A stretch of DNA of 64,000 nt, from assembly GCF_003610915.1 (NCBI RefSeq), contig NZ_NSDJ01000001.1:4278001-4342000 (forward strand). Reading direction: 5' to 3'. The translations under genes and the position numbers were made by a program. Source of the stretch: Rahnella variigena (GTDB taxonomy: Bacteria; Pseudomonadota; Gammaproteobacteria; Enterobacterales; Enterobacteriaceae). The notes under the pieces are model-generated. The model saw only the letters and a program-made list of their open reading frames with translations, was not told the DNA's origin and searched no databases. Below, piece after piece: positions 28,101-35,961 of the stretch (position 1 is the first letter of the stretch; each line of letters opens with the position of its first letter).

Positions 28101-31100
28101 TGGGCGATATCAATATCAGCGCCAACCAGACCCGAGAGCTTGACCAGCGCAGTTCACGCGGCCAGAACACCCTGACGGAGAGTACCGACACGCAGGCCAG
28201 CAGCATTTCCGCCGGTGGCAGCCTCGCCATGCAGGCCGGTCATGACCTGAACATCAGCGCCAGTCAGATTGCCGCAAAAGGCGATGCCACGCTCAAAGCC
28301 GGCAACGACATTAACCTGCAAACGCAGGAACAGAACGCCCGCAGCAAAACCAGCAACAGCGAACAACGCCTCAGCCTGGTGGATAACACCACGCTTAACG
28401 CAGGTGGGGATTTAACGCTGGTGGCCGGTCGTGACCTTAATTCGCAGGCAGCCAGCATGAGTGCGGGCGACAACGCCACATTAGCGGCCGGACGTGACGT
28501 TAATCTGAACGCCGAAGCCATCAGCAGCTACAGCGAATCTCACGGCAAGAAAAAACAGCAGATCGATGAGCAAATCCGTCAGCAAAGCACCGGACTGACC
28601 AGCGGTGGCGACACCCGCATTCAGGCCGGACAGGATGTGACCTTCAATGGCGCACAAGTCGATGCTACGGGCGATCTGGCTGTTACCGCCGGGCGCGACA
28701 TCACCCTTAACAGCGTCACGGAAAGCGATTATTCCTTCTTCGAGCAGACGAAAACCTCGGGCGGTATTTTCTCAAAAACCACCACACACACAGTGCGGGA
28801 AGATTACGCGACTCACGAGAAAGGCACCCAGCTCGGCGGCGACAATGTTTCGATGATGGCCGGTCACGACCTCAACGTTAATGGATCCAGCGTCATCGGC
28901 GACAGCAATGTCAGCCTGCTGGCAGGCAACGACATCAACGTTCTGGCATCCACCGAAGAACAATCCGCCTACCGTCTGGATGAGAAGAAAAAAAGCGGCC
29001 TGTTCAGCGGCGGCGGACTGGGCTTCACCCTCGGTACCACCGAAACCCGCCACCGCGTCAACGAAGACGGCACCACACAAAGCCAGAGCGCAAGCTCGAT
29101 TGGCAGCCTCGGCGGCGACGTCAGCCTGATGGCGGGCAACAACGTCCACGTCAGCGGCTCGGACGTGATCTCCACTCAGGACATGCTGATCAGCGGCAAA
29201 AGCGTGCAGATTGACCCCGGTCAGGACGCCCTGCACCGCAAAGAGACCTTCGAACAAAAAACCACCGGCCTGAACATCGCCCTGTCGGGTACCGCCGGTG
29301 CAGCCGCTAACAGCGGCTATACCGCCGCACAAAGTGCCAGTGATGACAGCAGCGGCCGGATGGCAGCACTTGATGGCATTAAAGCCGGACTGAACGGCTA
29401 TCAGGCGTATCAGGGTACCCAGCTCGACGGCAACAACAGCGGGGAAAATAGCTTTATCGGCATCTCGGCCTCCATCAGCCATCAGGAAAGCCGGTCCGAG
29501 CAGATAACCGATCAACGCGCCGCCACCGGTTCGTCGGTGATGGCCGGCGGCAACGCCACGATCGAAGCACGCGAGGGCGACCTCAATGTTATCGGCAGCA
29601 AAATCAAAGCTGACGGTGATCTGAGCTTGTCCGCTGCCGACGACATCAACCTGCTGGCGGCGGATAACACCCAAAAAACCACCGGCAAAAACAGCAGCGC
29701 CGGCGGCGATATCGGCATCAGTTTCGGGGTCAGCGGTGAAAAAGCCGGGCTGAGCATTTTCGCCGACGTCAACGCCGCCGCAGGCAAAAACCACGGCGAC
29801 GGCACCACCTGGACCAATTCCGAAATCGGCGCAGGCAACAACCTGAACATCAATGCCGGTAACGATCTGAACATCAGGGGCGCACAGGTTTCCGGTGAGC
29901 AGATCAGCGCTGAGATTGGCCGCAACCTGACGGTCGAAAGCCTGCAGGACACCGAACATTACGATTCGAAACAGCAGAGCGCCGCTGCGGGCGGCAGCTT
30001 CACCTGGGGCGGTGGCGGCGGCAGCGGGTACATCAGCCTGACGCAGGACAAAATGAACGCCGACTATGCCAGCGTCACCGACCAGAGCGGCATATTCGCG
30101 GGCAACGGCGGCTTTGACATCACCGTCGGCAACCACACCCAGCTTAACGGCGGCGTGATTGCCTCCGGTGCGACGTCGGACAAAAACCGCCTCGATACCG
30201 GCACGCTGGGCTGGAACGACATCCGCAACAAAGCCGATTACAGCGTCGAGAGCAGCAGCGCCAGCATGAGCTCAAGCGGTAACACCGCCTCACAGTTCAT
30301 GGGCAATATGGCTAACGGCATGCTCGCCGGGCTGAACAACGACGGCAGCGCCGCCAGCACCACCGGTTCCGCTGTTGCGGACGGCACGATCGTTATCCGC
30401 GATAAAGAGAAACAGACGCAGGATGTCGCTGAGTTAAGCCGCGCCACCGACAACGCCCACAGCACACTGGCGCCGATCTTCGATGCTGCCAAAGAACAGC
30501 AGCGCATCGACGAGAACCGCGCCATCGCGCAGATTGGCTCGCAGGTCGCGGACATCGTGCGCACCGAAGGGAAAATCGCGGCACAGGAAGCGGCGAAAAA
30601 TCCCGACAATCTCGCCGCCGCGAAAGCCGCGCTGGAAGCAGAAGGAAAAACGCCAACCGGTGAAGACATCGCCAGACGCGCCTACGACACGGCGTTAAAC
30701 GATTACGGCACCGGCAGCGATAAACAGAAAGCCGTACAGGCGATCACCGCCGCCATACAAGGCCTGACGGGCGGCGACTGGAGCTCCGCCGTGGCGGGCG
30801 CAGCCGCGCCTTATATGGCTGAATACATCAAAACCCACACCGCCGAGGGCGCCCAGCGCATCATCAGCCACGCGCTGGCCGGTGCCGTTGTCGCCGAAAT
30901 GCAGGGCGGCAATGCCGCTGCGGGCGCGGCCGGTGCGGGGCTTTCAGCCGCAGGCGCGAAGTACATCGCCGAAGCGCTCTATCCCGGCAAAGACATCAAA
31001 AATCTGAGCGAAGAAGAGAAACAAGGCGTGGTTGCGCTGGCAACGTTAGCCTCAGGGATCGCCGGTGGCGTTGTGGGGGGAGATGTAAGCTCGGGGGTAG

Positions 31101-31789
31101 ATGGGGCTAAGGGCGGGAAGAATGAGGTTGAGAATAATGCGCTGAGTTTACCATCAGGAATGATGGATTACGGTCAGTCAGTCGCCTCCTATGCTCAATA
31201 TGCGCAGGATAATAATTTGCCGCCGGACCAAGTCAAATCTGACATGGAGCGCATGGTCAAAGGTGACTTGCCGGAAGGTGCAGACATTATTAAAGCGATC
31301 CTGGAGAACAATCCTGGAACGGATACGGTAATGGCATTGTTATCAGCGGAAGATGCAAAAGACTATGCACTAGCGCTACTGTCATCAATCCCTGCAGAAA
31401 GAGTGCTTGCGGTGGTTGGTAAGGCAGCTAAGATTATTGATAATAAAGTCATTATTAGTGCAGCTGAGAAAATATCGACGGCGAAGACAGGTAAACAATT
31501 TACACAGCCGAGAGATTTGAATGAGCAGGTTATTTGGAACCAAGTGCAGGAGAATCCTGCAAAAGGTGAAATACTGCCAGGAATGAATAATGATCCTCGT
31601 TTTCCTGTAAGTGCAGGATTCCAAAAAATGCAGGTAGTCCAGAAAAATGCTAAAGGGGAATCAATCACTATACATTATCAGTACAACTCTACTACCGGTA
31701 AAGCCTACGATATGAAAATTGATACTCCTCAGAGAGTTAACACTAACCCGGCAGATGTAATCGAAAATATTAAAGGGCAGATTAAATGA
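22163..31789 (+). CDS. cdiA: CdiA, contact-dependent inhibition toxin/filamentous adhesin
   Basis: 3208 residues. Signal peptide (about 1-35, extended basic start), TPS transport domain (36-~310) with NPNL at 102-105 and NPYGITCNGC from 143, long beta-helical FHA repeats (~330-1330), a divergent non-repeat middle (~1340-1760) whose end carries the NPKL...YVSNALINTTGSRYI motif of large hemagglutinins, second FHA block (~1840-2650), Ala-rich pretoxin domain, and VENN at 2989-2992 (bases 31127-31138). The last 220 residues are CdiA-CT. Its first half (GDLPEG...AILENNPGTDTVMALL) is an entry domain shared with the cassette at 42.2 kb. The last ~95 residues (VQENPAKG...GFQKMQ...ITIHYQYNSTTGKAYDMK) are the toxin, a family I cannot name. 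RBS AAGGAT; the stop overlaps cdiI. Confidence 0.92.
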   Translation: MEKNTLPPVAVWRRLMSYTLMTFLAIQPVMPAVAAGVQVANGATQVDQAGNGVPVVNIATPNQAGVSHNQYQNFNVGTEGLILNNGTDRLTQSQLGGLIQNNPNLKAGQEAKAIINEVTSANRSQLNGYMEVAGKGASVMVANPYGITCNGCGFINTPNATLTTGKPVLGADGKLQSLEVTQGAITVEGKGLDASQSGYFSLISRATEINAQLNAQDLTVIAGANRVDASGKVTPLAGKGDAPRVAIDTGALGGMYANRIKLVSSDKGVGVNLSNINARQGDMQLDANGKLTLSNSATAGSLAARAQDIQLSGKHQAQSVSMTSQGEMQLQNATITSNENLTLTSNGQLQASGSQITSGQTVKMQSARLTADNSTHIDAQRDVELTSNGDLALQGNLTAGQDVRLTGNKLSNQGNITASRNTALRATTLENNGKIQSQGDFTLDLSTLNNTGQLLSGGSLAMNAQTATLGGTVSAGKDLTFTGSSLSLNADGQLLAGHDLGLTFSQFSLAGIAKGNNLVSLQGDRFTGSQNSSLTSDGGLSLHLSDAQIDGQLASLGTLTLNADRLVTGTQAQLQSQQDMTLTLKESADLQGTQVAGGNLAVQAATLNHKGQTAAQHVSLRADTLSNGGNVSAETLHVSTDSLINSGILQGNSAMQLDVASLNNLSSGQIVTGGALDLTLPQLNNAGLLLADSFSLTSDSLNNTGTIQGSSLLDIHADTLGNGASGRLLSGADLTLSATQLGNAGIIQGENARLFATDFTNSGSVLGQQSLEATVSHQLDNTGKVMSHGAMQISAETLENSGSLLSEGSLALNGNRLTNSGTVQASQLNIQQTQVDNRGALNGLNTLAMTLLQDLSNSQQGALLSQGDLSVSAQSVVNDGIWQGQNILLSGQQLTNNGTIQSADALTLTLTQNFISGKNSKLTASGTAALQALALTNQGQWIAKNLSIFGNTLNNEGEISGVDGLTLTLQNALTQQSSGKLQSNGSTEITASHLDNAGQLQTRALTLNTARLDNSGTLQARESMDLTLTGDAQNHAGGVILSDGTLNLNAATFNNDGIAQGTTRATFDLSQGISNQGRLLSGGQLSLDTPAFLNTGWLQSDSLNLNITNTLTNSGTLIAQNQATLGGNALENSGTVQAGALTLDQASVNNTGTLFAAQMLNLTTQTLANASNAKIFSAGDITLNSRTLAQNGQIVALGNVTLTLLEALTQNGTLAAGKVLNVGTSGDFIQNGTMQGQSLLLTSGGNFSNQGTLTGGDGIFSIRAGNIRQNASGSLQSGGDVSLESRADIANSGFIGTAGNLLLSATGTLTNSALLYSALDMTLLADRISNIQGDILAGNNLWMMKDAAGNASSETVNSSGTIETTHGDISIYTGHLLNERNGLSFSHETHQYVPAGQAYIDVSLKDIDPALLTYDKETICGGGVNDHCTTRYFVLISPQLEDKKVLISDETWTATAGGNASRIAAGRDLTVQASTLDNNASSLLSGGNMTLSGDRLNNNSVDTGTVSAYQIYHYNCAKAAGCRESVSATEYATQKASSTTVRFDLTGAPVYETSSDAAAYRAVIQAGGNLTATFASDISNTSSSAHAGSISHELSAPALNSLSAPAEFAGASSQDLASASQEEITAPQWRDSIADALQTLNGGTTLNSGDYPLPTSNSGYFVVSTDPQSPYLIITNPKLDGLGQLDNSLFNEIYAMQGMKAPVAPRETGRQYTEESSFIGSAYFLDRLNLHPDYDYRFLGDAAFDTRYVSNALINTTGSRYINGFGSDLAQMQYLMDNAALAQQSLGLSFGVALTAAQVASLDKSILWWENSVVNGQNVLIPKLYLSPKDVAPATGSVIAGNNIQLAGGTVTNSGSTMQASSGLYVSGQTTIDNLDAGLMKAGGDLSLFALGDISNIGSTISGQSVSLVSFDGNLINKTLTNQWNAAGKSGVDTLALSDTQTGDMASITAGDALSMYAGKNIDITGAHLSAGSDLAMQALGDINISANQTRELDQRSSRGQNTLTESTDTQASSISAGGSLAMQAGHDLNISASQIAAKGDATLKAGNDINLQTQEQNARSKTSNSEQRLSLVDNTTLNAGGDLTLVAGRDLNSQAASMSAGDNATLAAGRDVNLNAEAISSYSESHGKKKQQIDEQIRQQSTGLTSGGDTRIQAGQDVTFNGAQVDATGDLAVTAGRDITLNSVTESDYSFFEQTKTSGGIFSKTTTHTVREDYATHEKGTQLGGDNVSMMAGHDLNVNGSSVIGDSNVSLLAGNDINVLASTEEQSAYRLDEKKKSGLFSGGGLGFTLGTTETRHRVNEDGTTQSQSASSIGSLGGDVSLMAGNNVHVSGSDVISTQDMLISGKSVQIDPGQDALHRKETFEQKTTGLNIALSGTAGAAANSGYTAAQSASDDSSGRMAALDGIKAGLNGYQAYQGTQLDGNNSGENSFIGISASISHQESRSEQITDQRAATGSSVMAGGNATIEAREGDLNVIGSKIKADGDLSLSAADDINLLAADNTQKTTGKNSSAGGDIGISFGVSGEKAGLSIFADVNAAAGKNHGDGTTWTNSEIGAGNNLNINAGNDLNIRGAQVSGEQISAEIGRNLTVESLQDTEHYDSKQQSAAAGGSFTWGGGGGSGYISLTQDKMNADYASVTDQSGIFAGNGGFDITVGNHTQLNGGVIASGATSDKNRLDTGTLGWNDIRNKADYSVESSSASMSSSGNTASQFMGNMANGMLAGLNNDGSAASTTGSAVADGTIVIRDKEKQTQDVAELSRATDNAHSTLAPIFDAAKEQQRIDENRAIAQIGSQVADIVRTEGKIAAQEAAKNPDNLAAAKAALEAEGKTPTGEDIARRAYDTALNDYGTGSDKQKAVQAITAAIQGLTGGDWSSAVAGAAAPYMAEYIKTHTAEGAQRIISHALAGAVVAEMQGGNAAAGAAGAGLSAAGAKYIAEALYPGKDIKNLSEEEKQGVVALATLASGIAGGVVGGDVSSGVDGAKGGKNEVENNALSLPSGMMDYGQSVASYAQYAQDNNLPPDQVKSDMERMVKGDLPEGADIIKAILENNPGTDTVMALLSAEDAKDYALALLSSIPAERVLAVVGKAAKIIDNKVIISAAEKISTAKTGKQFTQPRDLNEQVIWNQVQENPAKGEILPGMNNDPRFPVSAGFQKMQVVQKNAKGESITIHYQYNSTTGKAYDMKIDTPQRVNTNPADVIENIKGQIK

Positions 31790-32100
31790 AAATACAAGAG
31801 AAAGATGGAACCATAGTAGATGTGTTTGCCATATATTGGCTTGAAAATGAAACTCTGTTTTTAGGGTTACCTAAAAACTATGGTGGTTTAATTTCTTATA
31901 AAGAAAAAAATGTTCACGTTATTGATTCAACTTTGAATGGTGAATTTAATTATTTCTCTACGCATATAAATGGAATATATCATTGGGCTTTAATAAAAGA
32001 AGCATTGTTGGATGACATAATAGAACGAGACGAAGTCGCTTATAATCGCTTCGTTGAGATCTTGAAAGCGGAAGGTCGAATAGATCCAGACTTCTATTAG
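31786..32100 (+). CDS. cdiI: CdiI immunity protein for the cdiA-encoded toxin
   Basis: 104 residues; the ATG overlaps the cdiA stop in an ATGA, so expression is coupled. The gene is AT-rich compared with cdiA. The product is small, acidic and soluble (LENETLFLGLPKNYGG, IIERDEVAYNRFVEILKAEGRIDPDFY) with no membrane segment, as expected for a protein that binds a cytoplasmic nuclease-type toxin. The assignment rests on position; the sequence itself matches no family I recall. A terminator follows within 11 bases. Confidence 0.8.
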   Translation: MKIQEKDGTIVDVFAIYWLENETLFLGLPKNYGGLISYKEKNVHVIDSTLNGEFNYFSTHINGIYHWALIKEALLDDIIERDEVAYNRFVEILKAEGRIDPDFY

Positions 32101-32110
32101 TCATTAAAAT

Positions 32111-32137
32111 CCCGGCAAAGTCGCCGGGACTTTTTTA
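32111..32137 (+). terminator. terminator after cdiI (cassette-end hairpin 1)
   Basis: CCCGGC (32111-32116) pairs with GCCGGG (32123-32128), then AC and six Ts. Very similar hairpins follow the immunity genes ending at 35815, 37943, 39078 and 43046. Confidence 0.8.
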
Positions 32138-32186
32138 TACGTCAGCTAATTACCCTTCGGTCGCCAGCCGGATGATCAGCTATCCC
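32134..32186. repeat. 53-bp direct repeat, left copy
   Basis: The 53 bases here recur identically at 43081-43133, at the far end of the cassette array. On the minus strand it contains the last codons of a SymE-family frame (LIIRLATEG then stop). The two copies bracket 11 kb of cassettes. Confidence 0.85.
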
Positions 32187-32310
32187 GGTTGTGTGATCAC
32201 CTCCAGCTTCTGCCCGGTGGTAAAACCGAGCTGCCCGAGCCAGCGGCCCTTGAGGGTGACCTGCGGATACTGATCGGGTTGCCTGCGGTTACGTATCTAG
32301 CTGGGACATG
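32150..32310 (-). pseudogene. SymE-family toxin remnant
   Basis: Read on the minus strand, the frame encodes QPDQYPQVTLKGRWLGQLGF followed by TTGQKLEVITQPG, the core of SymE-like proteins (SpoVT/AbrB-type fold, SOS-linked toxin family). Then comes TAG, then LIIRLATEG and TAA. The TAG replaces the Gln that the related remnant at 35.9 kb keeps (GQLVIRPAE). At the upstream side an ATG with a preceding GAGG (32310) leads into a different frame after six codons, so the N-terminus has also been lost. It cannot make a full protein. It lies antisense directly behind the cdiI terminator. Confidence 0.65.
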
Positions 32311-32498
32311 GCTTACCTCTGTTATACCAATAATCTGTTCCGGTAGATCCTGGCTCTCCTTTTTCTCCTTTTAACAGATTAGAAAGAGGAAGGGGTCGTT
32401 TCAGTGATCATTGATTTCCCATTTGGCTACCTGAATCAGACAACAGTAATTGTTCTTTAACAAATTCAAAATGTGACTATCAAGCGCCCCTCTCCAAC

Positions 32499-34937
32499 GC
32501 CGGGCGCGACATCACCCTTAACAGCGTCACGGAAAGCGATTATTCCTTCTTCGAGCAGACGAAAACCTCGGGCGGTATTTTCTCAAAAACCACCACACAT
32601 ACCGTGCGCGAAGATTACGCGACTCACGACAAAGGCACCCAGCTCGGCGGCGACAATGTTTCGATGATGGCCGGTCACGACCTGAACGTTAATGGATCCA
32701 GCGTCATCGGCGACAGCAATGTCAGCCTGCTGGCGGGCAACGACATTAACGTTCTGGCATCCACCGAAGAACAATCCGCCTACCGTCTGGATGAGAAGAA
32801 AAAAAGCGGTCTGTTCAGCGGCGGCGGACTGGGCTTCACCCTCGGTACCACCGAAACCCGCCACCGCGTCAACGAAGACGGCACCACACAAAGCCAGAGC
32901 GCAAGCTCGATTGGCAGCCTCGGCGGCGACGTCAGCCTGATGGCGGGCAACAACGTCCACGTCAGCGGCTCGGACGTGATCTCCACTCAGGACATGCAGA
33001 TCAGCGGCAAAAGCGTGCAGATTGCCCCCGGTCAGGACGCCCTGCACCGCAAAGAGACCTTCGAACAAAAAACCACCGGCCTGAACATCGCCCTGTCGGG
33101 GACCGCCGGTGCAGCCGTTAACAGCGGCTATACCGCCGCACAAAGTGCCAGTGATGACAGCAGCGGCCGGATGGCAGCACTTGATGGCATCAAAGCCGGA
33201 CTGAACGGCTATCAGGCGTATCAGGGTACCCAGCTCGACGGCAACAACAGCGGGGAAAATAGCTTTATCGGCATCTCGGCCTCCATCAGCCATCAGGAAA
33301 GCCGGTCCGAGCAGATAACCGATCAACGCGCCGCCACTGGTTCGTCGGTGATGGCTGGCGGCAGCGCCACGATCGAAGCACGCGAGGGCGACCTCAATGT
33401 TATCGGCAGCAAAATCAAAGCTGACGGTGATCTGAGCTTGTCCGCTGCCGACGACATCAACCTGCTGGCGGCGGATAACACCCAAAAAACCACCGGCAAA
33501 AACAGCAGCGCCGGCGGCGATATCGGCATCAGTTTCGGGGTCAGCGGTGAAAAAGCCGGGCTAAGCATTTTCGCCGACGTCAACGCAGCCGCAGGCAAAA
33601 ACCACGGCGACGGCACCACCTGGACCAATTCCGAAATCGGCGCAGGCAACAACCTGAACATCAATGCCGGTAACGATCTGAACATCAGGGGCGCACAGGT
33701 TTCCGGTGAGCAGATCAGCGCTGAGATTGGCCGCAACCTGACGGTCGAAAGCCTGCAGGACACCGAACATTACGATTCGAAACAGCAGAGCGCCGCTGCG
33801 GGCGGCAGCTTCACCTGGGGCGGTGGCGGCGGCAGCGGGTACATCAGCCTGACGCAGGACAAAATGAACGCCGACTATGCCAGCGTCACCGACCAGAGCG
33901 GCATATTCGCGGGCAACGGCGGCTTCGACATCACCGTCGGCAACCACACCCAGCTTAACGGCGGCGTGATTGCCTCCGGTGCGACGTCGGACAAAAACCG
34001 CCTCGATACCGGCACGCTGGGCTGGAACGACATCCGCAACAAAGCCGATTACAGCGTCGAGAGCAGCAGCGCCAGCATGAGCTCCAGCGGTAACACCGCC
34101 TCGCAGTTCATGGGCAATATGGCTAACGGCATGCTCGCCGGGCTGAACAACGACGGCAGCGCCGCCAGCACTACCGGTTCCGCTGTCGCGGACGGCACGA
34201 TCGTTATCCGCGATAAAGAGAAACAGACGCAGGATGTCGCTGAGTTAAGCCGCGACACCGACAACGCCCACAGCACGCTGGCACCGATCTTCGATGCTGC
34301 CAAAGAACAGCAGCGCATCGACGAGAACCGCGCCATCGCGCAGATTGGCTCGCAGGTCGCGGACATCGTTCGCACCGAAGGGAAAATCGCGGCACAGGAA
34401 GCGGCTAAAAATCCCGACAATCTCGCCGCCGCGAAAGCCGCGCTGGAAGCCGAAGGAAAAACGCCAACCGGTGAAGACATCGCCAGACGCGCCTACGACA
34501 CGGCGTTAAACGATTACGGCACCGGCAGCGATAAACAGAAAGCCGTACAGGCGATCACCGCCGCCATACAAGGCCTGACCGGCGGCGACTGGGGCTCCGC
34601 CGTGGCGGGCGCAGCCGCGCCTTACATGGCTGAATACATCAAAACCCACACCGCCGAAGGCGCCCAGCGCATCATCAGCCACGCGCTGGCCGGTGCCGTC
34701 GTCGCCGAAATGCAAGGCGGCAATGCCGCTGCCGGCGCGGCCGGTGCCGGGCTGTCAGCCGCAGGCGCGAAGTACATCGCCGAAGCGCTCTATCCCGGCA
34801 AAGACATCAAAAATCTGAGCGAAGAAGAGAAACAAGGCGTAGTTGCGCTGGCAACGTTAGCCTCGGGGATCGCCGGTGGCGTAGTCGGAGGAGAGGTAAG
34901 CTCGGGGATTGATGGGGCGAAATCGGGTCAAAACGAA
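32499..34937 (+). repeat. cdiA 3' segment, displaced copy 1 (2.4 kb)
   Basis: Colinear with 28688-31126 of cdiA (constant offset 3811, no net indel) and nearly identical base for base. It ends at the VENN position. It provides long homology for recombination of the downstream toxin into cdiA. The left edge joins unrelated sequence at about 32498. Confidence 0.9.
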
Positions 34938-35573
34938 ATCAGCAATAATCTATTCGGTGGTACAGAATGGGGTCAGGAGCAAAAAGTAAAAGCGCATGGA
35001 GAAGATGTACTTTCATGTGCAACAGCTCCAAACTCAGCAAGTTGTCAGCGAGGACTCGCCGAGAATCAGGCCTATGCAACAGCTATGGCGACCGCAGGTC
35101 TCATCTACATACCGGGTGGAATGCAGGTCACTGCTGGCATCGGTGGTACAGCGAACGCTGGTATTCAATATGCGAATAACGGAACAGTTAATCCAACAGA
35201 TGTATTAATCGCGACCTATGTTGGTGCATTTACAGCTAACACTGGCCTATGGGGAACTATGGGCTGGAATGCGGCAGGTGGCGCGACATCAAGCTATCTG
35301 AACGGAGATGACCCGTTTAAAGGTGGTGTAATAAGTGGTGCCGCTTCGGGATTGGGTTACGGGATCGGTAAGTTTGCACAGGGATCTTTGAACAACATAT
35401 TTAATCCGAACTGGAAAAGCTATGAATGGGTTGATATGGGAATGGGCATATCAAAACCATTAACACCAAGTTCTATTCCCGGTATAGCAGGTAATACAGG
35501 AGCTGCTATTGCAACAGAAGGGTCTGGTGCCATTATTAACGAGCAAATAAATAGTCTTCAGGAGAAAAAATAA
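32604..35573 (+). CDS. orphan cdiA 3' fragment with toxin module 1
   Basis: The frame matches cdiA residues from about 2176 on and is open from about 32466; the first usable start is a GTG at 32604 without a clear ribosome binding site. There is no signal peptide or TPS domain, so the product cannot be exported by CdiB. The pretoxin part ends in ISNN (bases 34938-34949) where cdiA has VENN. The 212-residue CT has an entry-like part (GTEWGQEQKVKAHGEDVLSCATAP) identical to that at 37.1 kb, and a Gly/Ala-rich hydrophobic toxin part (NTGLWGTMGWNAAGGA, VDMGMGISKPL). A membrane protein is encoded right behind, so a membrane-acting toxin is likely (inference). Probably silent until recombined into cdiA. 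Confidence 0.75.
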   Translation: MREDYATHDKGTQLGGDNVSMMAGHDLNVNGSSVIGDSNVSLLAGNDINVLASTEEQSAYRLDEKKKSGLFSGGGLGFTLGTTETRHRVNEDGTTQSQSASSIGSLGGDVSLMAGNNVHVSGSDVISTQDMQISGKSVQIAPGQDALHRKETFEQKTTGLNIALSGTAGAAVNSGYTAAQSASDDSSGRMAALDGIKAGLNGYQAYQGTQLDGNNSGENSFIGISASISHQESRSEQITDQRAATGSSVMAGGSATIEAREGDLNVIGSKIKADGDLSLSAADDINLLAADNTQKTTGKNSSAGGDIGISFGVSGEKAGLSIFADVNAAAGKNHGDGTTWTNSEIGAGNNLNINAGNDLNIRGAQVSGEQISAEIGRNLTVESLQDTEHYDSKQQSAAAGGSFTWGGGGGSGYISLTQDKMNADYASVTDQSGIFAGNGGFDITVGNHTQLNGGVIASGATSDKNRLDTGTLGWNDIRNKADYSVESSSASMSSSGNTASQFMGNMANGMLAGLNNDGSAASTTGSAVADGTIVIRDKEKQTQDVAELSRDTDNAHSTLAPIFDAAKEQQRIDENRAIAQIGSQVADIVRTEGKIAAQEAAKNPDNLAAAKAALEAEGKTPTGEDIARRAYDTALNDYGTGSDKQKAVQAITAAIQGLTGGDWGSAVAGAAAPYMAEYIKTHTAEGAQRIISHALAGAVVAEMQGGNAAAGAAGAGLSAAGAKYIAEALYPGKDIKNLSEEEKQGVVALATLASGIAGGVVGGEVSSGIDGAKSGQNEISNNLFGGTEWGQEQKVKAHGEDVLSCATAPNSASCQRGLAENQAYATAMATAGLIYIPGGMQVTAGIGGTANAGIQYANNGTVNPTDVLIATYVGAFTANTGLWGTMGWNAAGGATSSYLNGDDPFKGGVISGAASGLGYGIGKFAQGSLNNIFNPNWKSYEWVDMGMGISKPLTPSSIPGIAGNTGAAIATEGSGAIINEQINSLQEKK

Positions 35574-35815
35574 TGAATATGAAGGCAGTATTTTCTTTTT
35601 TTATGTTCAATATCATATGGGTATTGGTTGTTCTTTCTATGGCTGTGGTTATTTTTTTAACGCTGAGAACATTTGTATGGTTCTCTTTTGGTGGAGATTT
35701 TCTTTTTTCACTTGAAGATCTTCGAAGAGCTTACCGTATTAGTCTATTTGCTGGGCCTATTTGTGGCTCAGGTAGCTGGCTTATTTACTATCGTCATTAC
35801 AGATCCTACAAGTAA
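35573..35815 (+). CDS. putative membrane immunity protein 1
   Basis: Eighty residues, start overlapping the toxin stop in TAATG. Two transmembrane helices (about residues 7-30 and 55-72) with a short, partly acidic loop (FLFSLEDLRRAYR) between them. It is AT-rich. Its position directly behind a CT module marks it as the immunity gene. A membrane location suggests its toxin acts at the inner membrane, as ionophore-type CDI toxins do. Similar in layout, but not clearly in sequence, to the 76-residue protein at 37713. Confidence 0.6.
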   Translation: MNMKAVFSFFMFNIIWVLVVLSMAVVIFLTLRTFVWFSFGGDFLFSLEDLRRAYRISLFAGPICGSGSWLIYYRHYRSYK

Positions 35816-35817
35816 GT

Positions 35818-35848
35818 AAATCCCGGCCAAATCGCCGGGATTTCTTTT
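35818..35848 (+). terminator. cassette-end hairpin 2 (terminator)
   Basis: AAATCCCGGC (35818-35827) pairs with GCCGGGATTT (35834-35843), followed by CTTTT. Same design as the hairpin behind cdiI. Confidence 0.75.
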
Positions 35849-35851
35849 CAG

Positions 35852-35959
35852 TCACTCAGCAGGCCTGATCACCAGTTGCCCTCGTTCAACAGCAATCGTA
35901 ACCGGCGTATCAGTCCCTAATCCGTCTTCTTCCAGCCAGTCGCTCTTCAGGAGCAGGCT
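35852..35959 (-). pseudogene. SymE-family C-terminal remnant
   Basis: The minus-strand frame reads SLLLKSDWLEEDGLGTDTPV then TIAVERGQLVIRPAE and TGA, a recognisable SymE-like C-terminal half. The N-terminal half is missing: at 35960 the sequence switches to displaced cdiA DNA. It lies antisense right behind the immunity-gene hairpin, as at 32150. Confidence 0.65.
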
Positions 35960-35961
35960 GG

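Noticed and set aside
23000..28700. Regularly spaced similar stretches that could look like a CRISPR or satellite array
   Set aside because: They are codon-phased FHA haemagglutinin repeats inside cdiA, variable in sequence and without spacers.
28772..30136. 454-codon open frame on the minus strand inside cdiA, repeated at 32583-33485 and 33561-33947
   Set aside because: Antisense shadow of the GC-rich, repeat-encoding cdiA frame; it recurs only because the cdiA segment itself is duplicated. No start signal, no recognisable protein.
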